The position numbers were made by a program, and so were the translations under genes. The notes under the pieces were generated by a model, which worked only from the letters and a program-made list of their open reading frames with translations, had not been told where the DNA came from and did not search any database. 46,625 nucleotides of DNA from Desulfovibrio sp. GTDB lineage: Bacteria > Desulfobacterota > Desulfovibrionia > Desulfovibrionales > Desulfovibrionaceae. Shown piece by piece: positions 33,433 to 41,644 of this stretch. Position 1 is the stretch's first letter, and each line of letters begins with the position of its first letter. The stretch covers positions 1-46,625 of the forward strand of contig JACRDI010000017.1 of the NCBI GenBank assembly GCA_016218665.1. The letters run 5' to 3'.

Positions 33433-35094
33433 CTAGTCTTTGTTCAGCGGCAGGCTGATGATGAAGGTGGCTCCCTGGCCTTCCTCGCTCTCCACCTTGA
33501 TCTGCCCGCCGAGCTTTTGGACGATGCTGAAGCTGATGGTGAGCCCCAGGCCCGTGCCCTCGCCCACCTTCTTGGTGGTGAAGAAGGGATCGAAGATCTT
33601 GTCCAGCTTCTCCCTGGGAATGCCCGGGCCCGAGTCCTTGATGGTGATGATGACCTCGTTCGGGTCGTGCACGGCCATGGTGCGGATGTGGATGTGCCCG
33701 TCCTTGCCGATGGCGTCGATGGCGTTGTCGATGATGTTCAAGAACACCTGCTGCAGCTGGGCGGAATCGCTGGCCACGAAGGGCAGGTCCTTCTGGAAGC
33801 CGGTGTGGATCTCTATGGCCCGGTACCGCGCCTCGTTCTGCAGGAAGGTGATGGTCTGGCTGATGACCTCGTTGATGTTCACGTCCTCGTGGATGGGGTC
33901 CATGCGGCGGGCAAAGCCCAGCAGCCGGTGGGTCACGTCCTTGGCGCGGGTCACGTGGTACTCGATCTTGGCGATGGCGTCCTCGAACTCCTTGAAGTTC
34001 GGGCTGGCCTTGATGTCCTCCTCGCCCAGCAGGTCGCGCATCCAGCCGGCCTTCTCCTTGATGATGGCCAGCGGGTTGTTGATCTCGTGCGCCACGCCCG
34101 CGGCCATCTTGCCCAGGGAGGCCATCTTGCTCGACTGGGTGAGGCTCGCGTTCAGCGAGGCCTTTTCCTTCTCCGCGCGCACCAGCTGGGTGATGATGGT
34201 GTTGCTGGTGACGATGGTGCCCCCGGCGATGAGCAGGAAGCCCCCCGCCAGGATGAGCCACACCAGGGAGCGCGCATGGGCCAGCGGCAGCAGTTCCTCG
34301 GTGGGGTCGTCGCGGATGGCCAGCATCCAGTTCTTGTTGTCCAGCCAGGCCAGGCCGAAGATGAAGGGCTTGCCGTCGACGTTGATGATCTCCGTCCGCA
34401 CGCCGGGGAAGCGCGCGTACGAGCCCAGGTCCATGCGGCCCAGCAGCTTGGGGCCGAAGCGCGGCTTGGACTGGAGCACGTTGTCGGCGTTGAGCAGGAA
34501 GGCGTCGCCGTTGACGCCCAGCTGGTCGCTCTGCACCAGGGAGTCGAAGATGTCGGAGTCGATGGTGGCGCGCAGAATCCAGGTCTTGTCGCCGTCGCGC
34601 CGGCCGACGGCGATGATGAAGTGGGGATAGTTGCGGCGGCCCAGGAACACGTCGCTGATGTAGAAGCCCTTGGCCTGCACCTGGTGGAACCACTCCTCGT
34701 CCTTGTAGTTGGCGGTGCGGATGGCCTGGTAGGGGCCGGTGTAGACAACGTGGTTGCCGTTCTGGTCGATGATGCCGAGGTCGATGTAGTATTTGCTGCG
34801 CGCCTGCATGAGGGTGAACACGCGCTCCAGGGTGCCGCCCTCCAGGAAGTACTCCAGCTTGTGCGTGTAGGCGATGGCCATGAGCTGCGAAAGCCGCTCG
34901 TTCAGGAACAGGTCGATGGTGCGGCGCTTGTTCTCGGTCAAATGGCTCAGGTGTTGGATGACCTTGCTTGTGTGCGCGGCCTCGAACTGGCGGTAGATGG
35001 TGTAGCCGAGGATCAAGAGCGGGATGAGCGAAAAACCGAGGGTGGTCAGGATCATCTTGACGCGCAGCTTCGTGTAGCCAGAGCCTTCGATCAT
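33433..35094 (-). CDS. Sensor histidine kinase with periplasmic Cache domain
   Basis: A 553-residue kinase: membrane helix (about 10-33), a large periplasmic double-Cache sensor (about 35-245; segments YYIDLGIIDQNGNHVVYTGPY, YKDEEWFHQVQAKGFYISDVF and WILRATIDS) and a second helix (about 250-275). The cytoplasmic kinase follows, with the histidine in VAHEINNPLAII, the N box NIIDNAIDAI, and G boxes KDSGPGIP and GEGTGLGL. Cache domains usually bind small organic acids or amino acids. The start ATG has AAGGGTG upstream. First gene of the seven-gene run; it shares its control region with the divergent phosphotransferase gene. Confidence 0.92.
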   Translation of the reverse strand: MIEGSGYTKLRVKMILTTLGFSLIPLLILGYTIYRQFEAAHTSKVIQHLSHLTENKRRTIDLFLNERLSQLMAIAYTHKLEYFLEGGTLERVFTLMQARSKYYIDLGIIDQNGNHVVYTGPYQAIRTANYKDEEWFHQVQAKGFYISDVFLGRRNYPHFIIAVGRRDGDKTWILRATIDSDIFDSLVQSDQLGVNGDAFLLNADNVLQSKPRFGPKLLGRMDLGSYARFPGVRTEIINVDGKPFIFGLAWLDNKNWMLAIRDDPTEELLPLAHARSLVWLILAGGFLLIAGGTIVTSNTIITQLVRAEKEKASLNASLTQSSKMASLGKMAAGVAHEINNPLAIIKEKAGWMRDLLGEEDIKASPNFKEFEDAIAKIEYHVTRAKDVTHRLLGFARRMDPIHEDVNINEVISQTITFLQNEARYRAIEIHTGFQKDLPFVASDSAQLQQVFLNIIDNAIDAIGKDGHIHIRTMAVHDPNEVIITIKDSGPGIPREKLDKIFDPFFTTKKVGEGTGLGLTISFSIVQKLGGQIKVESEEGQGATFIISLPLNKD

Positions 35095-35165
35095 GAGGGT
35101 CACCCTTCGTGCGGACGTATGTGGCGGGGAGTTCGGCGGCAAGACGCGCAAGAGCCCCCAGCCAG

Positions 35166-35211
35166 CTTGAAACTTTACCCCCTGGAAAGGGGATATGCAA
35201 GAGGTTTCAAG
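35166..35211. promoter_or_regulatory. Perfect inverted repeat in the divergent control region
   Basis: CTTGAAAC (35166-35173) and GTTTCAAG (35204-35211) form an 8-base inverted repeat 30 bases apart. One arm overlaps the -10, the other lies just upstream of the -35 of the kinase-operon promoter. Between them CCCC-TGGAAA-GGGG (35179-35192) forms a second, inner inverted repeat. The arrangement suits a dimeric regulator controlling both directions. Confidence 0.55.
35172..35200 (-). promoter_or_regulatory. Possible promoter of the kinase-to-lipA operon
   Basis: On the minus strand TTGCAT (35195-35200), 17 bases, then TAAAGT (35172-35177, four of six -10 bases). An alternative reading on the same strand is CTTGAAA-N12-CCCCTTT, close to a heat-shock sigma-32 promoter. 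The two readings cannot be separated by eye. Confidence 0.4.
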
Positions 35212-35314
35212 GGGATTGCCCGCGCCGCCGCCACCGGAGACGCAGCAGCGCCCCCCCGGCCCCCCGCGAGCCGAGGCGCTTGTCTTGGCAGGCTTTTTCT
35301 GCGAATGGACAGGC

Positions 35315-38005
35315 ATGGCCAACCGACCTGGGTTCTTCAGCCGGATCATGCAGGCCCTGACCGGCGGCGCCGGTGCGCCCGCGCCCAGCGACGAGGAGCT
35401 GCGCGCCCTGTTCGCGGCCCGCTCCCAGGCCTTCATGCGCCTGCTGGAGGCCAACAACAAGGCGCTGGAGATCATGAGCGACCTTGAGGAGGCCCTCAAG
35501 GGCGGCGCCATCTTCGGCATGAGCTTCGTGCGCGCAAGCGCCACGGCGGTGGGCGTCAACGTGTTCAAGCTGGTGCGCGCCCTCACCGAGCTTGAGCCCG
35601 GCCGCTACGAGACGCTTTTCTCCCGCCTCTCCGCCATCCAGGCGGGCATCGACGAGATCCTGAACCGCCGCGCGGAGCACAGGGACGCGCCGTTCGTGCT
35701 GCATTTTTCGGAAATCGACCGCCACAAGGCGGACCTGACCGGCGGCAAGATGGCCAACCTGGCCGACATGCGCACCGCCCTCGGCCTGCCGGTTCCGGCC
35801 GGTTTCGTGGTCACCGCCGCGGGGTACGAGGCCTTCATGGCCGCGGGCGACCTGCAGGCCGAGATCAACGCCCGGCTGCAAAGCCTGCCCGAGGACGCGG
35901 CCCCGGGCTCAAACGAGGGCGCAAGCGACGCCGTGGCCGCGCGCTACCGCGTATCCTCGGAGATCCAGCAGCGCATCATGGCCGCGCCCGTGCCGGAGGA
36001 GCTCGCAGACGCCATCGAGGACGCCTACGCCAGGCTCTGCGCCGACGCGGGCAGGGAGCGCGTGCTCGTTTCCCTGCGCAGCAGCGCCCTTGGGGAGGAC
36101 GCCGCGGGCACCACCTTCGCCGGGCAGTTCAAGAGCCTGCTGAACGTGCCCAGGGAGCGCCTGCTCGACGCCTACCGCGAGATCGTGGCCAGCAAGCACA
36201 CCCTGCACGCCATGACCTACCGCCTGAACCGGGGCATCCGCGACGAGGACGTGGCCATGTGCGTGGGCTGCATGGAGCTGGTGGACGCCCGCGCGGGCGG
36301 GGTCATGTACTCGCGCAACCCGCTGGACGCCCGCGACGTGGCCGTGTTCATCAACTCCGTGTGGGGCCTGCCCACGGCCGTGGTGGACGGCACCACGCCC
36401 ACCGACCTCTTTGTGGTGGAGCGCGCGCCGGGCCATGCGGGCGGCTTCACCCTGCGCCAGCGCGCCATCAAGCAGAAGTTCGAGCGCACCGTGCCCGACG
36501 AGGGCGAGGGCCTGCGCCGCGAGACCCTTGAGCCGGAGCTGGCCGCGGAGCCGTCGCTTTCCGACGCCCAGGCCCTGGAGCTGGCCGCCCTGGCCCAGAG
36601 GCTGGAACTGGCCTACGGCGGCCCCCAGGACATCGAGTGGGCCGTGGACCGGCAGGGGCGGGTGTTCCTGCTCCAGTGCCGGCCTCTGCAACTGGTGACG
36701 CCCGCTTCCGGCGAAGCGCCCACGGGCCGCGCCGTGGAGGGCGCGCGCGAGCTCTTCGCCGGGGGCACCACCGCCTGCGCCGGCGTGGGCGCGGGGCCGG
36801 TGTTCGTGGCCCGCAAGGAGATCGACGCCCTGCGCTTCCCCGACGGGGGCGTGCTGGTGGCGCCCATGGCCCTGCCTCGCTGGGCCTCGCTGCTCTCCCG
36901 GGCCTCGGCCCTGGTGACGGAGCAGGGGGGCATCACCGGGCACCTGGCCAACGTGGCGCGCGAGTTCAACGTGCCCGCGCTCTTCGACGTGCCCGACGCC
37001 GCCGCGCGCTTCGCCGAGGGCGAAACCGTCACCGTGGACGCGCTCGGCAGGCGCGTCTACGCGGACCGGGTGGAGGAACTGCTGGCCCACGCGCCGAAGC
37101 ACGCGCCTGTCATGGCGGGCAGCCCTGTGCACGAATGCCTGCGCGAGGTGACCCGGCTCATCCTGCCCCTGAACCTCACCGATCCAGAGGGGGAAAACTT
37201 CCGCCCCGAAGCCTGCGCCACCTACCACGACATCACCCGCTACGCCCACGAGATGAGCGTGCGCGACATGTTCGACTTCGGCTCGCGCAGCAGGCTGGCC
37301 AGCCAGGCCAGCAAGCAGCTGGTGTGCAAGGTGCCCATGCAGTGGTGGGTGGTGAACCTGGACGACGGCTTCTCCCGCCCGGTGCCGGAACGCTTCGTGA
37401 ACCTTTACGACATAGCCAGCCCGCCCATGCTGGCCATATGGGAGGGCATCTGCGCCGTGCCCTGGGCCGGGCCGCCGCCCGCCAGCAACACGGGCATGAT
37501 GAACATCTTCCTGCAGGCCACCATGAACCCGGAGCTGGCCGAGGGCGCGGCCGGGGGCTTTGGCGAGCGCAACGTGTTCATGATTTCGCGCCGCTACGCC
37601 TGCCTGAACTCGCGCTTCGGCTTCCACTTCACCACCATCGAGTCCATGCTCACCGAAGGCGACTTCGACTCCTACGCGGGCTTCAAGTTCAGCGGGGGCG
37701 CGGCCGACGAGAAGCGCCGGGTGCTCCGGGCCGAACTCATCGGCGAGGTGCTGGAGCGTTACGACTTCCAGACCAAGCTGCGCGGCGACAACCTCTTCGC
37801 CAAGGCCGAGAGCCGCCGCCACGCCTTCATCCTCGACCGCCTGCGCATCCTGGGCTACCTGCTGGTGCACACCCGGCAGGTCGACATGGCCATGGCCGAC
37901 CGCGGCGCGGCCGACGCCCTGCGCGACAAGATGCTCGCGGACATCGCGGCCATGCTCGCCACGCCCTTCATCGGCCCCGTTGCGAACGGCGGAGGCGCGC
38001 AGTGA
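35315..38005 (+). CDS. PEP-synthase-like phosphotransferase with novel C-terminal domain
   Basis: An 896-residue multidomain protein. Residues 1-125 are helical. Residues 130-460 are a PEP/pyruvate-dikinase ATP-grasp domain (GGKMANLADM, SLRSSALGED, TFAGQF, GGPQDIEWAVDRQGRVFLLQ). Residues 480-585 are the swivelling phosphohistidine domain, with catalytic H543 in EQGGITGHLANVARE. The C-terminal TIM-barrel for PEP/pyruvate is missing; residues 590-896 are an unfamiliar domain (TYHDITRYAHEMSVRDMF, NSRFGFHFTTIESML). By analogy with rifampin phosphotransferase and PEP synthase, this domain should hold the phosphate acceptor, which is unknown. The start at 35315 has a weak ribosome-binding site; 35195, with AAGGGG, is a possible alternative. 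Confidence 0.8.
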   Translation: MANRPGFFSRIMQALTGGAGAPAPSDEELRALFAARSQAFMRLLEANNKALEIMSDLEEALKGGAIFGMSFVRASATAVGVNVFKLVRALTELEPGRYETLFSRLSAIQAGIDEILNRRAEHRDAPFVLHFSEIDRHKADLTGGKMANLADMRTALGLPVPAGFVVTAAGYEAFMAAGDLQAEINARLQSLPEDAAPGSNEGASDAVAARYRVSSEIQQRIMAAPVPEELADAIEDAYARLCADAGRERVLVSLRSSALGEDAAGTTFAGQFKSLLNVPRERLLDAYREIVASKHTLHAMTYRLNRGIRDEDVAMCVGCMELVDARAGGVMYSRNPLDARDVAVFINSVWGLPTAVVDGTTPTDLFVVERAPGHAGGFTLRQRAIKQKFERTVPDEGEGLRRETLEPELAAEPSLSDAQALELAALAQRLELAYGGPQDIEWAVDRQGRVFLLQCRPLQLVTPASGEAPTGRAVEGARELFAGGTTACAGVGAGPVFVARKEIDALRFPDGGVLVAPMALPRWASLLSRASALVTEQGGITGHLANVAREFNVPALFDVPDAAARFAEGETVTVDALGRRVYADRVEELLAHAPKHAPVMAGSPVHECLREVTRLILPLNLTDPEGENFRPEACATYHDITRYAHEMSVRDMFDFGSRSRLASQASKQLVCKVPMQWWVVNLDDGFSRPVPERFVNLYDIASPPMLAIWEGICAVPWAGPPPASNTGMMNIFLQATMNPELAEGAAGGFGERNVFMISRRYACLNSRFGFHFTTIESMLTEGDFDSYAGFKFSGGAADEKRRVLRAELIGEVLERYDFQTKLRGDNLFAKAESRRHAFILDRLRILGYLLVHTRQVDMAMADRGAADALRDKMLADIAAMLATPFIGPVANGGGAQ

Positions 38006-39135
38006 GCCCGGAGGAGCCCTCGGCCGGAAAGGGCCGGGTGCGCGTGCTGCACGTGCTCAAGTCCCTGGGGCTGGGCGGCACGGAGAAGGTGGCCCAGCTG
38101 TTTCTGGCGCACCTGGACCAGGCGCGCTTCGAGACCGCGGTGCACAGCCCGGAGGACGGCCCCCGCGCCGGCCAGATTCGCGCCGGCCAGATTGTGGGAG
38201 GAGGCAGCGCAACCTTCGTCGGCATGGGGCTGGCCAAGGCCCTGGCCGCGTTCCGGCCGCAGATCATCCACCTGCATCGCGCCGGCTGGCCCGAGCCGGA
38301 CTTCCTGCGCCCCGTGCGCGACTACGTGGCCCGCAACCCCGCAACCGTCGTGGTGGAGACCAACGTCTTCGGCCGGCACGACCCCTCGCCCTCGGGCGCG
38401 GTCATCGACGCGCACCTGTTCGTGTCGCATTTCTGCGCCGGGCGCTTCGCCCGGCACACGGGCATCGCCCCGGACTGGCCCAGGTACGGGGTGCTGTACA
38501 ACCCCGTGGACACGGATTTCTTCGCCGCCGCCCTGCCGGAGGGCCCGGCCGCAGGGCCACGAGCGCAGGGCCCGGTCCTGGGGCGCGTGTCCCGCGCCGA
38601 TCCGGGCAAGTGGTCGCGCCTGGCCCTGGACATCCTGCCCCGCATCGCCCGCGAGCTGCCGGACTTCCGGTATCGCGTCATCGGCGGCATCCCCGAGGCC
38701 GAGGCCTTTGTGCGCGAGCGCGGATTGTCGGCCAACGTCGAGTTTTTGCCGCCCGTGTCCACGGACGCGGAGCTTGCCGCGTTCTACGGCGGCCTGGCCG
38801 TGCTGGCCCACGCCAACGACACGGGTGAGAGCTTCGGCCTGGTCATCGCCGAGGCCATGGCCTGCGGCCTGCCCGTGGTGACGCACCCCTGCCCGGACGA
38901 GCGCGACAACGCCCAGCTGGAGCTGGTGGAACACGGGGTGACGGGATTCGTCGCCGCCCACGCGGAGGAGTACGCGGCGGCCGTGCTGCGGCTCCTGCGC
39001 GAACCGGAGCTGGCCCGCGCCATGGGCCGCGCCGGGCGGGCCAAGGCCGCGCGGCTTTTCCGCGCGCAGGATGTGGCGGCCAGGCTGGGGGACATGTACC
39101 TGGAACTTCTCGCGCGCAAGGGGAGGGAGGCATGA
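38002..39135 (+). CDS. GT4-family glycosyltransferase
   Basis: A 377-residue GT-B fold glycosyltransferase. It begins with VRVLHVLKSLGLGGTEKVAQLFL (the typical N-terminal glycine-rich start) and ends with the donor-binding part ESFGLVIAEAMACGLPVVTHP followed by GVTGFVAAH. Donor and acceptor are unknown; such enzymes build surface polysaccharide or glycolipid. A perfect 15-base tandem duplication gives a doubled RAGQI. GTG start overlaps the stop of the preceding gene (GTGA) and GGAGG precedes it, so it is translationally coupled to the phosphotransferase-like gene. Confidence 0.88.
   Translation: MSPEEPSAGKGRVRVLHVLKSLGLGGTEKVAQLFLAHLDQARFETAVHSPEDGPRAGQIRAGQIVGGGSATFVGMGLAKALAAFRPQIIHLHRAGWPEPDFLRPVRDYVARNPATVVVETNVFGRHDPSPSGAVIDAHLFVSHFCAGRFARHTGIAPDWPRYGVLYNPVDTDFFAAALPEGPAAGPRAQGPVLGRVSRADPGKWSRLALDILPRIARELPDFRYRVIGGIPEAEAFVRERGLSANVEFLPPVSTDAELAAFYGGLAVLAHANDTGESFGLVIAEAMACGLPVVTHPCPDERDNAQLELVEHGVTGFVAAHAEEYAAAVLRLLREPELARAMGRAGRAKAARLFRAQDVAARLGDMYLELLARKGREA
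38164..38193. repeat. Perfect 15-base tandem duplication inside the GT4 gene
   Basis: CGCGCCGGCCAGATT occurs twice in a row (38164-38178 and 38179-38193), encoding RAGQI-RAGQI. The exact match at every base suggests a recent slippage or a contractible repeat; the frame is kept. Confidence 0.9.
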
Positions 39136-40331
39136 CGGACGCGGATCTGCTGTACGACTACGCGGCCGAGGTGTTGTCCTTCGGGTTTTCCGGGGAGCGC
39201 GCGCCGGGGCTTCCCGCCGCGCCCGCGCCCGAAGCCCTGGAACGCATGGCCGGGCGCTGCCTGGCGGCCTTCGAGCGCTCCGGCCGGGAGCGCCTCGTGC
39301 TGCTGGGGCTGGGGTCCGGGGGGCTGGCCGGGGCCCTGGCCAAGCGGCTGCCGCCCCAGCGTCTGGCCGTGTGCGAACAGGATCTGCCGCTGGTGCGCGC
39401 CCTGCGCGCCGCGGGCCGCCTGGACTGGTGGCGGCGGGGCGGCGGGGCGCCCCTGGCGGCGGACGCCTCTGCCTGGGCGGTGCTGCTCCTGCTTGACCGC
39501 GCCGGCATCGGCCCCCAGGACGTGCTCGCGCTGCCCAACCCGGAACTTGCCCCTGCGGCCAAGGCGCGGCTCAAACCCCTGGAGCTTCTCCTCACCCGCT
39601 CGAAGCCGCTGCCGCAGGCCTCGGGCGTGGACACGCCGAGGCTCTCCGTGGCGGCCATCCTTTCGCCTGCGGAGCCGGACCTGCCGGGCTTCTTCGCCCA
39701 GCTGCCCTCATGGCTGCACGAGCTGGTGCTGGTGTGGGATGCGCCAGTCTTGCCCGACTGCTCTGGCCTGCCCCTGCCGGAAGCCTTTCCCGTGTGGCAG
39801 GCCGCGCGGCCGCTGGAGCGCGACTTTGCCGCCCAGCGCAACGCCATGCTGGAAGCCTGCGGCGGGGACTGGGTGTTCTCCCTCGACGCCGACGAGCGTC
39901 TCTCGCCCGAGGACTGGGCCGCGCTGCCGCTGCTCTGCGCCGACCACGAGGCCGCGGCCTGGCATTTTCCTCGCGTCACCCCGTATCCCCGGCCGGAGAG
40001 CGCCCTCACGGGCTTCGGCCTCTGGCCGGACATCCAGCTGCGGCTGTACCGCCGCCAGCCCGGCCTGCGCTACGTGAACCCCGTGCACGAGCGCCTGACC
40101 GGCATCGAAGGCGGACAGGCCCTGGCGCTGGATGTGGAGATCGAGCATCTGAACCGCCTGGGCAAAACGGACGAGGACATCCGCCGCAAGCTCGCCGGGT
40201 TCGACGCGGCGGGAGGCGGGGGCGTGCGCCACGCCCTGAGTTCGGAGTACCCGCGCGTGCCCAGGGAGCTGCTTTCGCCGCCGAGGCGCGGCCTGCCGCG
40301 CGGGTTGCTGCTGCCGCCGGACATCGGCTGA
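39132..40331 (+). CDS. Two-domain protein with C-terminal family 2 glycosyltransferase
   Basis: A 399-residue protein. The first 150 residues look like a Rossmann-type domain (RLVLLGLGSGGLAGALAKRL then LAVCEQDLPLVRAL). The C-terminal part is a GT2-like domain with RDFAAQRNAMLEACGGDWVFSLDADERLS (D-x-D metal site) and HFPRVTPYP, and then VNPVHERL. Such N-terminal extensions are uncommon on small GT2 enzymes. The ATG overlaps the previous stop (ATGA). The three genes from 35315 to 40331 form one coupled unit, which suggests that the phosphotransferase-like protein and both glycosyltransferases work on one product. Confidence 0.8.
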   Translation: MTDADLLYDYAAEVLSFGFSGERAPGLPAAPAPEALERMAGRCLAAFERSGRERLVLLGLGSGGLAGALAKRLPPQRLAVCEQDLPLVRALRAAGRLDWWRRGGGAPLAADASAWAVLLLLDRAGIGPQDVLALPNPELAPAAKARLKPLELLLTRSKPLPQASGVDTPRLSVAAILSPAEPDLPGFFAQLPSWLHELVLVWDAPVLPDCSGLPLPEAFPVWQAARPLERDFAAQRNAMLEACGGDWVFSLDADERLSPEDWAALPLLCADHEAAAWHFPRVTPYPRPESALTGFGLWPDIQLRLYRRQPGLRYVNPVHERLTGIEGGQALALDVEIEHLNRLGKTDEDIRRKLAGFDAAGGGGVRHALSSEYPRVPRELLSPPRRGLPRGLLLPPDIG

Positions 40332-40353
40332 CCGCGCCCCGCCCTGGTGTCGT

Positions 40354-40375
40354 GGGTGCGCAGGCCGGGGCACCC
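40354..40375 (+). terminator. Weak hairpin after the glycosyltransferase unit
   Basis: GGGTGC (40354-40359) pairs with GCACCC (40370-40375) over a ten-base loop. No T-run of note follows, so it may not end transcription by itself. Confidence 0.35.
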
Positions 40376-40389
40376 GGCGTTTGCGGCCC

Positions 40390-40418
40390 TTGATTCCGCT
40401 GGCCGTTGCGACTAGAGT
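40390..40418 (+). promoter_or_regulatory. Predicted promoter of the zinc-ribbon/Yip1 gene pair
   Basis: TTGATT (40390-40395), a 17-base spacer, TAGAGT (40413-40418); four of six matches each. The start codon is 43 bases downstream of the -10. Confidence 0.55.
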
Positions 40419-40460
40419 GGGACAGCTTCACTAACCTTCCAGACGAGACAAGGACCACGG

Positions 40461-41642
40461 ATGCGGATTCTCTGCCCCTTGTGCGGGTTTGCCCGGGAGA
40501 TGGACGACACAAAGGTTCCCCCGCGCGCCCAGATGGCCACCTGCCCCAAGTGTTCGCACAAGTTCCGCTTCCGCGTGGTGGACGATCTTGAGCCAGCGCC
40601 GCCACAGGAGCATGGAGCGTCCGGCCCGGGCCCGTCTGGTAACGGGTCGCCCGGCCCCTTCGGCTGGGGCGCGAATCCCATGGGCGACCAGAAGGCCTCC
40701 GGGCCCGGAGCGGCATCCGCCCCCGGCGAGGGGCAGGCCGATCCCATGGCGGCCCAGCGCGCCGCGGCCGCAGAGGCCTGGAAGCGCCTGCAGGGCCCGA
40801 AGAAGGACGACGGCACGGCCCAGGCGGACGCCTCCGCCCAGTCTTCCGCCTCGCCCGCCGTCCCGTCCGCAGACGAGCCCGCGCCGCCGCAGCCCGGTTT
40901 CGGCCAGCCCGGTTCCCAGACCTATGAGTCCGGCGAGACCGCCGGCGGCGGCACGAACGGCGCGCCGACACAGCCCGAGCCCTGGGCGGCGCGCCAGGCC
41001 GCAAATCAGGCTGCCCAGTCCAACGGCTCGCCCGTTCCCTTTGAGGACTTGCCCGCCCACGGCTTCTTCCCCGGCCTGTGGGGCACCATCCGCATGATCC
41101 TCACCAAGCCCTCCGAGTTCTTCAAGCGCATGCCCGCCCACGGCGGCATGGGCAAGCCCCTGGCCTTCCACCTGCTCCTGGCGGAGTTCATGGTGCTGTG
41201 CCAGTACGTGTGGAGCATGGCCGGCATCGGCGCCACGGCGGAATACCTCGGCAAGCCGGAGCTCATGGACATGGGCCTGGGCGTGGCCGGGGCGGCGCCC
41301 ATCGCGCTGTTCCTCATCTACCCGCTGCTGCTGGTGCTGCGCCTCATGGTCATGACCGGCGTCATCCACCTGCTGCTGCTCACGCTCAAGGCGGGCGGCG
41401 CAGGGGCGGAGGCCACCTTCCGCGTGCTGTGCTATTCCGCCGCGCCGCTGCTTTTGGGCGTCATCCCCGGCGTGGGCCCGCTCATCGGCGGGGTGTGGAG
41501 CATCGGGCTCACCATCATCGGACTCAGGGAGGCCCACCGGACCCGCATCTCCTCCGCCATGTTCGCGGTGCTGGTGCCCATCCTGCTCATGCTGGCCGCG
41601 GTCATCGGCCTGCTGCAGGGCATGGTGCACGGGGGAGCGTAG
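40461..41642 (+). CDS. Zinc-ribbon and Yip1-domain membrane protein
   Basis: A 393-residue protein. The N-terminal zinc ribbon of the MJ0042/zinc-ribbon type has C5-x2-C8 and C28-x2-C31 (CPLCGF, CPKCSHKF). A long Pro/Gly/Ala/Gln-rich linker follows (about 45-190). The C-terminal half carries about five membrane segments of the Yip1 family (WGTIRMILTKPSEFFKRMP is the amphipathic entry). The ribbon would sit in the cytoplasm. The function of bacterial members is unknown. AAGGA precedes the ATG at a rather long distance. Confidence 0.82.
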   Translation: MRILCPLCGFAREMDDTKVPPRAQMATCPKCSHKFRFRVVDDLEPAPPQEHGASGPGPSGNGSPGPFGWGANPMGDQKASGPGAASAPGEGQADPMAAQRAAAAEAWKRLQGPKKDDGTAQADASAQSSASPAVPSADEPAPPQPGFGQPGSQTYESGETAGGGTNGAPTQPEPWAARQAANQAAQSNGSPVPFEDLPAHGFFPGLWGTIRMILTKPSEFFKRMPAHGGMGKPLAFHLLLAEFMVLCQYVWSMAGIGATAEYLGKPELMDMGLGVAGAAPIALFLIYPLLLVLRLMVMTGVIHLLLLTLKAGGAGAEATFRVLCYSAAPLLLGVIPGVGPLIGGVWSIGLTIIGLREAHRTRISSAMFAVLVPILLMLAAVIGLLQGMVHGGA

Positions 41643-41644
41643 GC

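Noticed and set aside
35195..35314. Upstream start for the phosphotransferase-like protein
   Set aside because: AAGGGG precedes it, but the added 40 residues are Pro-rich and not domain-like, and would place the start inside the inverted repeat. Kept only as an alternative.
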